Shown in pieces: positions 25,886 to 34,458 of a stretch of 64,000 nt of DNA. Each line of letters starts with the position of its first letter. Positions within the stretch are counted from its first letter, which is position 1. This DNA comes from Iodobacter arcticus. Its GTDB lineage: Bacteria > Pseudomonadota > Gammaproteobacteria > Burkholderiales > Chitinibacteraceae. A model generated the notes under the pieces. It did not search any database and had not been told where the DNA came from. It worked only from the letters and a program-made list of their open reading frames with translations. The translations under genes were made by a program, and so were the position numbers. The stretch lies in NCBI RefSeq assembly GCF_042664895.1, contig NZ_JBHTBQ010000033.1, positions 372,001 through 436,000 of the forward strand. Reading direction: 5' to 3'.

Positions 25886-28090
25886 TTATCCCCCAAGGGT
25901 ATTGCTTGTTATTGCTGAAATAGAAGCAGAAGGAGGAAGCGTTGCTTTAAAAAGGCTGTTTCCTTTATATAAAGGATCTGTTTTTTTATACGCATATTGG
26001 ATAAGCTGTGCTACATCTAAAATCAAAGCAACCTGCCCGGTTCCTAAAATGGTTGATCCGCTAATTCCTTTTAAGTCTTTAAATAAAGGGCCTAGTGGTT
26101 TAATGACAGCCTGAAATTCGCCAATCAGCTTATCAACAACCAGTCCGGCACGGTTTTGCCCGTATTGGATAACAACAATATTTTCTTTGCTTATGCTGTG
26201 CTCAGGAAGATCAAACAGGCTGCGCAAGCGAACAAAAGGTAATACCTTGCCACGAAGATTAACAAAATTGTGTTGCTCATCATTCGAAGTTAGTTCAGTG
26301 CATTCAAGGACCAGATCGAGAGGAATTACAAAAGTAGAATCGGCCACCATGACTTGGAAGCCGTCAATAATGGCCATGGTGAGGGGAAGTCTGATTCTAA
26401 AAATACTGCCAGTGCCTTCTTCTGAGATCACCTCCACTTCGCCGCGTAAATGCTCAATATTGCGTTTTACAACATCCATACCAACACCCCGGCCTGATAA
26501 GTGAGTGACTTTTTCTGCAGTTGAAAAGCCCGCCTCAAAAATAAGCTGGTATATCTCATATTCACTTAATACGGCATCCGGACTAATTAGGTTTCTTTCT
26601 ACGGCTTTTTTTATAATACGCTCTTTATTTAAACCTGCGCCATCGTCACTTATTTCTATCACAACACTGCCAGAATCATGAAAAGCATTCAATATGATCT
26701 CGCCCTGGGCGGGCTTTCCTTTGGCTATTCTATCCTGTGGTGTTTCAATGCCGTGATCAATTGCATTGCGTACAATGTGCATTAAGGGATCACTTAGTTT
26801 TTCTATCATGCTTTTATCTAGTTCGGTCTCTGTTCCTATTAGCTTAAGGTTTATTTTTTTGTTTAAATCTTTAGTTGCATCACGTATCACACGAGGAAAG
26901 CGCTCAAACACTTCTTTGATTTGCACCATTCTTAAATTAAGTGCGCTATCTCTGATTTGTTCCACCAGATCAGAGAGTGTAGCGCATGCTTCACTCATGC
27001 TAGGGTCACTATTTCTTTTGGAAATCAAATTGGCCGCAGCGCCAGCAATGACAAGCTCGCCTACCATATTAATTAAGGTATCCAGCTTGCCTGCTTCTAC
27101 TTTTATAAATTTTAGTTCATTATTTTTTTTGTCTTCGCTTTGTTTCTGTTTTTTGAGCGCAGCGGCTACAACTGGGGCCGCCACTACTTTTTCTTCTACA
27201 AAAATACTACCGAGTTGCCGGCTGGGGTCTTCTTTTTGAATGTGCAATATTTCTTTTAGCTCTAAAGGCGTGATTGATCCGCCTTTTAGAAGGATTTCGC
27301 CTAATAGTTGAGGGGGCTCAGGCAGAGAATTAATAAGATCTATATATTCTTGAATTTTAGCGTGCGGCGGTAAAATGCGTATGGTGCTGTCTTGGCGAAT
27401 AAAATCGAAAGCGCTTTCTATTGCTTCTTTGTCTTGGGATGATTCTAAATCAATTTCAAATCCTAAATAGCATTGTTCACTATCAATTTCATCCAGAGGC
27501 GGTATTTTATCGGTTATGGTGTAGATATAGCTTATTTCACCCAGCGTACCTAAATAGCGGATAAATTCAAAGGGATCCATGCCATTGATTAAATTATTTT
27601 TATTAAAGCGCAAGGATAAGTGCCAGTGGGTGTCGCCATGATGTTTTTTTTCGTCTTTTTCAATCCGGTCACTTGAGGCAATTGTTTGCACTTCGGTTGA
27701 TTTTAATAAATATTCGTCGAGCAGGCCAAGCAGGCGTGCGCGATTGGTTTCATCCGGGTCTATATTTTCTGTTCTATTTTCGACTGAGTTAATTAATAAA
27801 CTGAGATAATCTTTACAATCGAGCAGCATAGAAATCATTTTTTCATTGATCTCGATTTCTTTACTTCTGACTAAATCAAGCAAGCTTTCCATGCTATGGG
27901 TAAAGATAACAATATAGTCGAGTGAAAACAGTGCTGCGGAGCCCTTAATGGTGTGTGCTACACGGAAAAGCGCGTCAATCTCCTCGCTACTGGCGTTATT
28001 GCCTTCAATTGTGAGTAGGGCAGATTCCATCGAATTGAGTAAATCACGTGCTTCTTCGATGAGTGCTCCTCTGGCGCTATCTAAATCCAT
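25886..28090 (-). CDS. cheA: chemotaxis histidine kinase CheA
   Basis: A 734-residue CheA. The HPt domain carries the phospho-histidine in LFRVAHTIKGSAALF (His46). A middle region (about 145-260) resembles the phospho-acceptor-binding parts of CheA. The dimerisation segment contains LDTLINMVGELVIAGA. The ATPase has IVRNAIDHGIE, DDGAGLN and GRGVGMDVVK. A CheW-like domain ends the protein. No receiver domain is fused. It heads the receptor-adaptor genes and lies 9 bases behind the STAS gene. Its targets in view are CheB and the REC-EAL protein; no cheY is present in the window. Confidence 0.95.
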   Translation of the reverse strand: MDLDSARGALIEEARDLLNSMESALLTIEGNNASSEEIDALFRVAHTIKGSAALFSLDYIVIFTHSMESLLDLVRSKEIEINEKMISMLLDCKDYLSLLINSVENRTENIDPDETNRARLLGLLDEYLLKSTEVQTIASSDRIEKDEKKHHGDTHWHLSLRFNKNNLINGMDPFEFIRYLGTLGEISYIYTITDKIPPLDEIDSEQCYLGFEIDLESSQDKEAIESAFDFIRQDSTIRILPPHAKIQEYIDLINSLPEPPQLLGEILLKGGSITPLELKEILHIQKEDPSRQLGSIFVEEKVVAAPVVAAALKKQKQSEDKKNNELKFIKVEAGKLDTLINMVGELVIAGAAANLISKRNSDPSMSEACATLSDLVEQIRDSALNLRMVQIKEVFERFPRVIRDATKDLNKKINLKLIGTETELDKSMIEKLSDPLMHIVRNAIDHGIETPQDRIAKGKPAQGEIILNAFHDSGSVVIEISDDGAGLNKERIIKKAVERNLISPDAVLSEYEIYQLIFEAGFSTAEKVTHLSGRGVGMDVVKRNIEHLRGEVEVISEEGTGSIFRIRLPLTMAIIDGFQVMVADSTFVIPLDLVLECTELTSNDEQHNFVNLRGKVLPFVRLRSLFDLPEHSISKENIVVIQYGQNRAGLVVDKLIGEFQAVIKPLGPLFKDLKGISGSTILGTGQVALILDVAQLIQYAYKKTDPLYKGNSLFKATLPPSASISAITSNTLGG

Positions 28091-28099
28091 GCTTTACTC

Positions 28100-28417
28100 C
28101 TAACGCTGGGTGAGCACTAAGGGGTCACCCAGTTCGGCGGCAATATCGTAAAGATCAATCACATCTAGTACGCACTGGCTATGCCCATGAAATTGCAGTG
28201 CAATGTCTTTTGCATAGGCATATTTTTTTAAGCTGATTAATAGCTGAATGCCTGCACTATCAATTTCATGCACTTCTGATAAATCGAGGTTAATTTTCTT
28301 TTCAGATTGCAGCAGCTCTAGCAGTGCTTCCTGAGTTAATTTTGCCGTATAAAGCGATATTTCCCCGCTGATTGAGATGGTGCAAAGCTCATCATTCATG
28401 CTGTGTGTTATGGCCAT
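28100..28417 (-). CDS. STAS domain protein (anti-sigma antagonist-like)
   Basis: A 105-residue single STAS domain. The fold is recognisable from TISISGEISLYTAKLTQEAL and the key motif EVHEIDSAGIQLLISLKK, where Ser in DSAG is the residue phosphorylated in SpoIIAA-type proteins. I prefer ATG 28417 (MAITHSMNDEL) with aggat 9 bases upstream; the frame stays open to 28477. It is the first gene of the chemosensory cluster. STAS proteins of this sort occur in some chemosensory operons as extra partners of CheA-like kinases; whether this one is phosphorylated is unknown. Confidence 0.85.
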   Translation of the reverse strand: MAITHSMNDELCTISISGEISLYTAKLTQEALLELLQSEKKINLDLSEVHEIDSAGIQLLISLKKYAYAKDIALQFHGHSQCVLDVIDLYDIAAELGDPLVLTQR

Positions 28418-29128
28418 TGCTTGCATCCTGCGGTGGTGAAGGGGGTATCGGCGCATGCTGACAAGATAGTCAGCCATGATGCGGCAGATGCAGGTGTTGA
28501 AGGGCTAGCCATGAAAACGTGCGCGCAAATGCTAAGGCTAAAGCCGCTGGCTGTTTGATTGCTGCGGATGGCGGCTTGTGCGGTATTGCTATTGCGTTTT
28601 ATGGGCATGCGCTTCATTTTGAAGTCTTTAATTTACGAAAACGGTGACTTATTCATAGTCAATATTGAGCAAACTTGAAAGCGAGATACTAAATTTGCGA
28701 CTGTTTACAAGGGCATATCTAACAGTTGGGGCTTGTCCCGATGTAATGAAGCGTTGGCTTTGTTAGATTGAATTATGGTATTTGAATGAATAAATACACG
28801 CTGCTGGCTGGAGCCAAGCTTAAAAATAGCGTTTAAGCAGCGTTAATCTGGAATCCACCTGATGGGTTTCTCTACAGGGTGTACGGCAAGGCGCTTGGGC
28901 GGATAGTCTGCTGCGCCTTTATTTAAATTGAAAAGCGTTTGATTTGCCTATGTCTTGTCAAAGTTGTTTTAGCAGCTTGTTTTTCTTGAATGTCCCTGAG
29001 ATAAAAGCCCCTTTTAAGGCGTTGGCAGGCGTTTTGGTAAGAGCCACCAGAACACAGTGCACGCCTTACTTATCTCTCTATATCGTTTTAGGCGTGGCAG
29101 GCTGTCAGATTAAAAAGGAGTTTTTTAA
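28418..29128. other. intergenic region between the che and ast operons
   Basis: These 710 bases separate divergent operons and must hold both promoters. I see no convincing gene: frames at 28408-28617 (minus) and 28944-29135 (plus) lack family features. A strong ribosome binding site (aaggag) occurs 8 bases before astA at the right end. No clear operator could be named. Confidence 0.5.
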
Positions 29129-30148
29129 ATGTTGATTCGCCCCATTAAGAAAGAAGATTTACCCGAGCTACTGGCTTTAGCCAAGGAAGCGGGGGTGGGG
29201 GTAACCACCTTGCAGGCTAATCCTGAGCGCTTGTCTGCACGCATTCTGGCGAGCGAGACTTCGCTTAATGCGGCTGAGCCTGACGCGGCGGATGCAAGCT
29301 ATGTGTTTGTGCTAGAAGACGAGCAGACCGGAAAAATTGTGGGCACTTCGGCTATTGAAGCTGCGGTGGGCATGCACGAGACTTGGTACAACTATCGCGT
29401 TGGCATTAATGTGCACGCGTCCCGTGAGCTAGGTATTTATAAGCAGTTGGAAACATTATTTTTAAATAGTGATATGACCGGCTCGAGCGAGCTGTGTTCT
29501 TTGTTTTTGCTGCCGCTCTACCGCAAAGATGGCAATGGCAGCTTGTTATCTAAAGCGCGTTTCTTATTCATGGCGGAGCATAGTGCGCGATTCTCGCACC
29601 GCATTATTGCTGAAATGCGCGGGATTTCGGATGAAGACGGCCGTTCGCCATTTTGGGAGAGTCTAGGCCGTCATTTTTTTCGTATGGATTTTGCGCGTGC
29701 CGATTTCCTGTCCTATGTGGGCAGTAAATCATTTATTGCCGAGCTGATGCCACAGCACCCGATTTATACCTGTTTCCTGCCCGAAGAAGCGCGTGTGGCG
29801 ATTGGCGAAGTGCATGCGGCAACTCGCCCGGCGCGCGCCATGCTGGAAGCCGAGGGCTTTCATTACCAAGGCTATGTCGATATTTTTGACGCGGGCCCCA
29901 CGCTGGAGTGCGAGCTGGATCAGGTGCGTGCAGTTCGGGCCAGCGGCTGCTATCAGGCCGAATTAGTGACGACTGAGGTGGGGGTGCCATGGTTGGTATC
30001 TAATCGCCGTTTGCTAGGCTTTCGCTGTGTACTTGCCATTGCGCAAAAAACAGAAAATGGCTTGCAGCTTACGCAAGGTATTTTAGAGCAGCTTGGGATT
30101 GCTGATGGCGACAGCGTGCGCGCTGTGCCCTTATCTGCCAAGGAGTAA
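29129..30148 (+). CDS. astA: arginine N-succinyltransferase
   Basis: A 339-residue enzyme that transfers succinyl from succinyl-CoA to the alpha-amine of arginine, the first step of the AST pathway. It starts MLIRPIKKEDLPELLALAKE and has the family motifs NPERLSARI, GTSAIEAAVG, ELCSLFLLPLYRKDGNG and AEMRGISDEDGRSPFWE. It is a single-subunit version; some pseudomonads have a pair. A good aaggag site precedes the ATG. astD follows 3 bases after the stop. Confidence 0.95.
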   Translation: MLIRPIKKEDLPELLALAKEAGVGVTTLQANPERLSARILASETSLNAAEPDAADASYVFVLEDEQTGKIVGTSAIEAAVGMHETWYNYRVGINVHASRELGIYKQLETLFLNSDMTGSSELCSLFLLPLYRKDGNGSLLSKARFLFMAEHSARFSHRIIAEMRGISDEDGRSPFWESLGRHFFRMDFARADFLSYVGSKSFIAELMPQHPIYTCFLPEEARVAIGEVHAATRPARAMLEAEGFHYQGYVDIFDAGPTLECELDQVRAVRASGCYQAELVTTEVGVPWLVSNRRLLGFRCVLAIAQKTENGLQLTQGILEQLGIADGDSVRAVPLSAKE

Positions 30149-30151
30149 AAC

Positions 30152-31618
30152 ATGCAGTTAATCGATGGGCGCTGGTCTGTTGGCAAGGGGAAGGCGTGGA
30201 CATCACGTAATCCGGTTAGCCAGCAGGCGGTTTGGGTGGGCAATGCGGCAACGGCTTCAGAAGTTGATGCAGCTGTTGCTGCCGCGCGAACGGCGTTTCC
30301 ATTGTGGCGGGACACCGAGCTTAGTAATCGCATTGCGGTGCTGCGCTGTTTTGCCGATTTACTGAAGGCTAATTTGGAAGAGCTGGCAGCGACCATTGGC
30401 ATGGAGACTGGCAAGCCGCGCTGGGAAGCAACAATGGAAGTCGCCAGCATGGTGGCTAAGGTTGATATCTCTATTCGCGCCTTTGAGGAACGTACTTTCC
30501 GTAAGGAATCGACTCAGGGCGATGCCAGCGTGGTATTACGCCACCGGCCGCATGGTGTGGTAGCGGTATTGGGGCCGTATAACTTCCCCGGCCACCTGCC
30601 GAATGGACATATTGTCCCGGCTTTGCTGGCAGGCAATGTGGTGGTATTTAAGCCTTCTGAGCTAACACCGATGGCTGCTCAAAAGACAGTGGAGCTTTGG
30701 CTGGCAGCAGGCCTGCCGGCAGGGGTGATTAATCTGCTGCAAGGTAGTGCGGCAACCGGTGCTTTGCTTGCGGCTCATGAAGACTTAGACGGCGTGTTTT
30801 TTACCGGTAGCTCGGCTTCTGGTTATGCCGTGCATCAGCAGTTTTCCGGCCGGCCGGATAAAATATTGGCTTTGGAAATGAGCGGCAACAACGCCTTGAT
30901 TGTGGATGAGGTGCAAGATGTAGCGGCCGCAATTCATCATGTTATTCAGTCTTCTTTTATCTCTGCGGGGCAGCGCTGCTCCTGTGCCAGACGCTTATTT
31001 GTGCCAAGGGGAGAATGGGGTGATTTGTTTTTGGATCGCCTGATTCGTGTGAGTGCGGAGCTAAGAGTGGGCGCATGGGATGACGAGCCAGCGCCGTTTA
31101 TGGGGGCGATGATATCGATCGAAGCCGCTCATAAAATGCTGGCGGTACAAGCGGCACTGATTGCTGCGGGCGCAAAAGTTTTATTGGAAATGCGCCGTTT
31201 GGATTGCACCAATGCCATGCTTACGGCGGGTTTGCTTGATGTAAGCGAAGTACAAAGCCTGCCAGATGAAGAATATTTTGGCCCCTTACTGCAAGTGCAG
31301 CGCTATGGTGAATTTGACGAGGCGATTCGCTTAGCCAATTGCAGCCGCTTTGGCTTGGCGGCGGGCTTATTATCAGATAGTGCAGAGCACTATAAAACGT
31401 TCTGGCGCGAATCACGCGCAGGGATTGTGAACTGGAATAAACCCCTTACGGGCGCATCCAGTGCCGGGCCGTTTGGAGGAATTGGTGCCAGTGGTAATCA
31501 CCGGCCAAGCGCTTATTACGCAGCAGATTATTGTGCATATCCTGTTGCTTCTTTAGAGTCCGAAATATTATCCATGCCCGAGCATTTGCCGCCAGGGATG
31601 GTGATTGCTCAGGATTAA
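30152..31618 (+). CDS. astD: N-succinylglutamate 5-semialdehyde dehydrogenase
   Basis: A 488-residue NAD-dependent aldehyde dehydrogenase, AST pathway step 4, oxidising succinylglutamate semialdehyde to succinylglutamate. Visible features are GPYNFPGHLPNGHI, the NAD motif FTGSSASGYAVHQ, the general base in LALEMSGNNALI, and the catalytic cysteine in AGQRCSCARRLFVP. It follows astA by 3 bases, so both are probably read from one transcript. The 117 bases after it, before astB, contain no obvious terminator. Confidence 0.95.
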   Translation: MQLIDGRWSVGKGKAWTSRNPVSQQAVWVGNAATASEVDAAVAAARTAFPLWRDTELSNRIAVLRCFADLLKANLEELAATIGMETGKPRWEATMEVASMVAKVDISIRAFEERTFRKESTQGDASVVLRHRPHGVVAVLGPYNFPGHLPNGHIVPALLAGNVVVFKPSELTPMAAQKTVELWLAAGLPAGVINLLQGSAATGALLAAHEDLDGVFFTGSSASGYAVHQQFSGRPDKILALEMSGNNALIVDEVQDVAAAIHHVIQSSFISAGQRCSCARRLFVPRGEWGDLFLDRLIRVSAELRVGAWDDEPAPFMGAMISIEAAHKMLAVQAALIAAGAKVLLEMRRLDCTNAMLTAGLLDVSEVQSLPDEEYFGPLLQVQRYGEFDEAIRLANCSRFGLAAGLLSDSAEHYKTFWRESRAGIVNWNKPLTGASSAGPFGGIGASGNHRPSAYYAADYCAYPVASLESEILSMPEHLPPGMVIAQD

Positions 31619-31735
31619 CCTGAAAAGAAGTGTATTTTTAAAGTCTGCAGAGGCTGGGATTTATACGCGGTGTGGCGCGTTTTATTGTTGATGGCTGTGA
31701 TTTATGCAGATGTTTTGTCATATTAAGGAAGAAAA

Positions 31736-33073
31736 ATGTCGACCAGTTTTGAAGCTAATTTTGATGGTTTAGTTGGGCCCACCCACCATTATGGCGGCCA
31801 TTCTTTTGGTAATGTGGCCTCCACATCCAATGCCAATAAAGCCGCCAACCCACGTGAAGCGGCTAAGCAAGGCCTTGCCAAAATGAAAGCGCTGGCCGAT
31901 ATGGGCTATAAGCAGGGCGTATTTGTACCGCAAGAGCGCCCGGCCATTGGCCTGTTGCGTGATTTAGGCTTTAGCGGCGACGACGCTAGCGTGCTGGCTA
32001 CGGTGGCTAAAGCCTCGCCGGGTTTGCTGGCTAATGTGTCATCCGCTTCTAGTATGTGGACAGCCAATGCCGCCACGGTGAGCCCTTCAGCAGATACTGT
32101 TGATAGCCGCGTGCACTTTACTGCGGCTAATTTGCAAAATAAATTTCACCGCGCTATCGAGCATGGGCAAACCACTCGCTCGCTTAAAGCAATGTTTAAC
32201 AATGATGCGGTCTTTGCCCATCACGATGCGTTGCCGATGCAAGCTGTATTTGGCGACGAAGGCGCGGCGAATCACACCCGCTTTTGCCATGATTATGGCC
32301 AGCTTGGGGTTGAATTCTTTGTTTATGGTCGCCAGCATTGGGGCGGCGGGGTTGAGCCGCAAAAATTCCCAGCCCGGCAAACGCGTGAAGCCGGCGAGGC
32401 GATTGCTCGTTTACATGGCTTAAGCGCCGATCACATGGTGTTTGCTCAGCAAAACCCGGCGGTGATTGACGCGGGTGTGTTTCACAATGATGTGATTTCG
32501 GTCGGCAATCAAAATGTGCTGTTTAGCCATGAAACGGCTTTTTTGCGCCAGGCGGCAGTCTATGCCGAGCTGGATGCTAAGCTCGGTGGTGGTTTGCAAG
32601 TGATTGAAGTGCCGTTGGCGCAAGTGAGTGTGGCCGATGCGGTGAAGTCCTATCTGTTTAATAGTCAGTTATTAGCCCGTGCCGATGGTCGTCAAAATCT
32701 GGTTGTGCCGGATGAATGCCGCGCGACGCCTGCAGTTTGGGATTATCTGCAAGGCATGTTGGCCAGCAATGGCCCGATTGCCGAGCTGATGGTGTTTGAT
32801 TTGAAGCAGAGCATGCAAAACGGTGGTGGCCCAGCTTGCTTACGCTTACGCGTCGCTTTGAAAGAAAAAGAACTGGCGGCGGTGAACCCGCATATCTGGA
32901 TGAACGACGCGCTGTTTGCCAAGCTAAATACATGGGTAGACCAGCATTATCGTGATCGCCTTACCGAAGCAGATTTAGCCGATCCTAAGCTGATTATTGA
33001 AGTGCGCACTGCGCTGGATGAGCTGACACAGATTTTACATCTGGGCTCGATTTATCCTTGCCAGCTGGCTTAA
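31736..33073 (+). CDS. astB: N-succinylarginine dihydrolase
   Basis: A 445-residue amidinotransferase-fold enzyme that splits succinylarginine into succinylornithine, ammonia and CO2 (AST step 2). The N-terminus EANFDGLVGPTHHYGGHSFGN is characteristic, as are GDEGAANHTR and HNDVISVGNQNVLF. The catalytic cysteine near the C-terminus lies in GGGPACLRLRV. It is followed by a GC-rich hairpin at 33085. Spacing of 117 bases from astD suggests either readthrough or its own promoter. Confidence 0.96.
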   Translation: MSTSFEANFDGLVGPTHHYGGHSFGNVASTSNANKAANPREAAKQGLAKMKALADMGYKQGVFVPQERPAIGLLRDLGFSGDDASVLATVAKASPGLLANVSSASSMWTANAATVSPSADTVDSRVHFTAANLQNKFHRAIEHGQTTRSLKAMFNNDAVFAHHDALPMQAVFGDEGAANHTRFCHDYGQLGVEFFVYGRQHWGGGVEPQKFPARQTREAGEAIARLHGLSADHMVFAQQNPAVIDAGVFHNDVISVGNQNVLFSHETAFLRQAAVYAELDAKLGGGLQVIEVPLAQVSVADAVKSYLFNSQLLARADGRQNLVVPDECRATPAVWDYLQGMLASNGPIAELMVFDLKQSMQNGGGPACLRLRVALKEKELAAVNPHIWMNDALFAKLNTWVDQHYRDRLTEADLADPKLIIEVRTALDELTQILHLGSIYPCQLA

Positions 33074-33084
33074 TAGAAAAATGG

Positions 33085-33106
33085 GGGCGCTTGATGCGCC
33101 CTTATT
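33085..33106 (+). terminator. hairpin behind astB
   Basis: Stem gggcgc/gcgccc with a 5-base loop is followed by ttattcattcttt, a moderate T-rich run. It could be a partial terminator between astB and astE. Confidence 0.5.
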
Positions 33107-33285
33107 CATTCTTTATACCGGTAAATTGCTTTGTAAGATGTTTACGTAAAGCTATCGGTAGCTTTGATAGTACTTACACTTAAAATCTTGCATGGGATGG
33201 CAGCAAGAAGCGGGCATTTATAGGCGGCATGCCCACTGTAACCATCTGCTAGACTGATAAGCCGCTCAAAAGACCTAGACCTAAA

Positions 33286-34308
33286 ATGAGTAACTCTTTT
33301 TTAGAACAATCTTTTTTAGAACAATCCTTGGCAGGCAAGACTTGCATTTCCTTGCCGTATTGCTTACCCAATGGCACGCATGTGCAGGTGATGGACGAAG
33401 GGGTGATTCGCTTCGAGCCTAAAGATCCAAGTGACAGGCAGCTGGATGTGGTGTTGAGCTGCGGTATTCATGGCAATGAAACGGCACCGATTGAGCTGCT
33501 TGATCAGATTATTAGCCAGATTCTGGAAGGTCAGCTCAGGGTGCGCGCACGGGTGTTGTGTGTATTTGGCAATGTAGAGGCGATGCGCCAAGGTGTGCGT
33601 TGCCTTGATCAGGATATGAACCGCCTGTTTTGCCGCTTGCCTGATGTAGGCGATGGCTTTGAGGCCCGCCGTGCAGCGATGCTGGAAATGCAGCTGATGC
33701 GGTTTTTTTCCAGATCGATTCAAGATGGCAAGCCACGCCTGCATTATGATTTGCACACGGCGATTCATGGCTCCCTCATTGAAAAATTTGCTATTTACCC
33801 TCTGCCACCGCATGGCCGCGATTTTGATCCCTTGCAAGTCGCCCGCTTAGCGTGCGCCGGTGTGGATGCGGTGCTTTTGCAATCCACGACTTCCACGACT
33901 TTCTCGTTTTTCTCCAGCCAGCATTGCGGTGCAGCGGCCTTTACGGTGGAGCTGGGCCGCGCTATGCCTTTTGGTCAGAACACTGCGGTTGATTTAAGCA
34001 AAATGAAGGCTTATCTAGAAGGCTTGATCAGTGGCGAGTTGCCTGATTGTGATGTAGTTCCTGCCCATCTCAGCTTGTTTAAAGTTTCGCGTGAGATTGT
34101 GAAGCAAAGCGAAGGCTTTGTTTTGCGCATTGATGCCCAAATGGATAATTTTGCACCGCTAGCGATCGGCACCCTTCTTGCGGAGGATGGCGATGTGCAA
34201 TATGTGGTGAATGAAGCCAATGCACGGCTTATTTTCCCTAATCCTCATATAGATGTAGGGCAGCGGGCGGCGTTGGTGGTTGTGCCAGCGCAAGGCTATT
34301 CGCGTTAG
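33286..34308 (+). CDS. astE: succinylglutamate desuccinylase
   Basis: A 340-residue zinc carboxypeptidase-like enzyme, final AST step, releasing glutamate and succinate. Zinc ligands are in LSCGIHGNETAPIELLD and YDLHTAIHGSL; VTFELGR-type catalytic Glu appears as FTVELGRAMP. The N-terminus is odd: codons 4-13 read SFLEQSFLEQ, created by a 15-base tandem duplication (33295-33324), so this end is probably variable between strains. It lies 212 bases behind astB and is closed by a strong terminator. astC (succinylornithine transaminase) is not in the window. Confidence 0.94.
   Translation: MSNSFLEQSFLEQSLAGKTCISLPYCLPNGTHVQVMDEGVIRFEPKDPSDRQLDVVLSCGIHGNETAPIELLDQIISQILEGQLRVRARVLCVFGNVEAMRQGVRCLDQDMNRLFCRLPDVGDGFEARRAAMLEMQLMRFFSRSIQDGKPRLHYDLHTAIHGSLIEKFAIYPLPPHGRDFDPLQVARLACAGVDAVLLQSTTSTTFSFFSSQHCGAAAFTVELGRAMPFGQNTAVDLSKMKAYLEGLISGELPDCDVVPAHLSLFKVSREIVKQSEGFVLRIDAQMDNFAPLAIGTLLAEDGDVQYVVNEANARLIFPNPHIDVGQRAALVVVPAQGYSR
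33295..33324 (+). repeat. 15-base tandem duplication inside astE
   Basis: The unit tcttttttagaacaa occurs twice in direct succession, with a partial third start (tc). It keeps the reading frame and adds five residues (repeat of SFLEQ). Confidence 0.9.
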
Positions 34309-34323
34309 ATAGATCAGTCATTG

Positions 34324-34359
34324 AAAAAGGCGAAAAGCAGCATGCTTTTCGCCTTTTTT
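34324..34359 (+). terminator. terminator behind astE
   Basis: A 16-base perfect stem, aaaaaggcgaaaagca facing tgcttttcgccttttt, with a 3-base loop and a run of six T. It lies 15 bases behind the astE stop. Confidence 0.92.
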
Positions 34360-34458
34360 ATGAATGTTAAACAGGCGTTGGTGTTTTGGCTTACTGGCTG
34401 CTTTGGCTTAGTTCTCTTAGTATAAGCAAATGTTAATATTCAAGAGGCGTTGCCAGCT

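Noticed and set aside
28599..28606. GCCCATAA-like sigma-28 -10 element upstream of the chemosensory operon (minus strand)
   Set aside because: The TAAAG element upstream is at the wrong spacing (16 instead of 11 bases), so a flagellar promoter is not supported.
28944..29135. 63-codon frame just ahead of astA
   Set aside because: It overlaps the astA ribosome binding site and start, and shows no conserved features.
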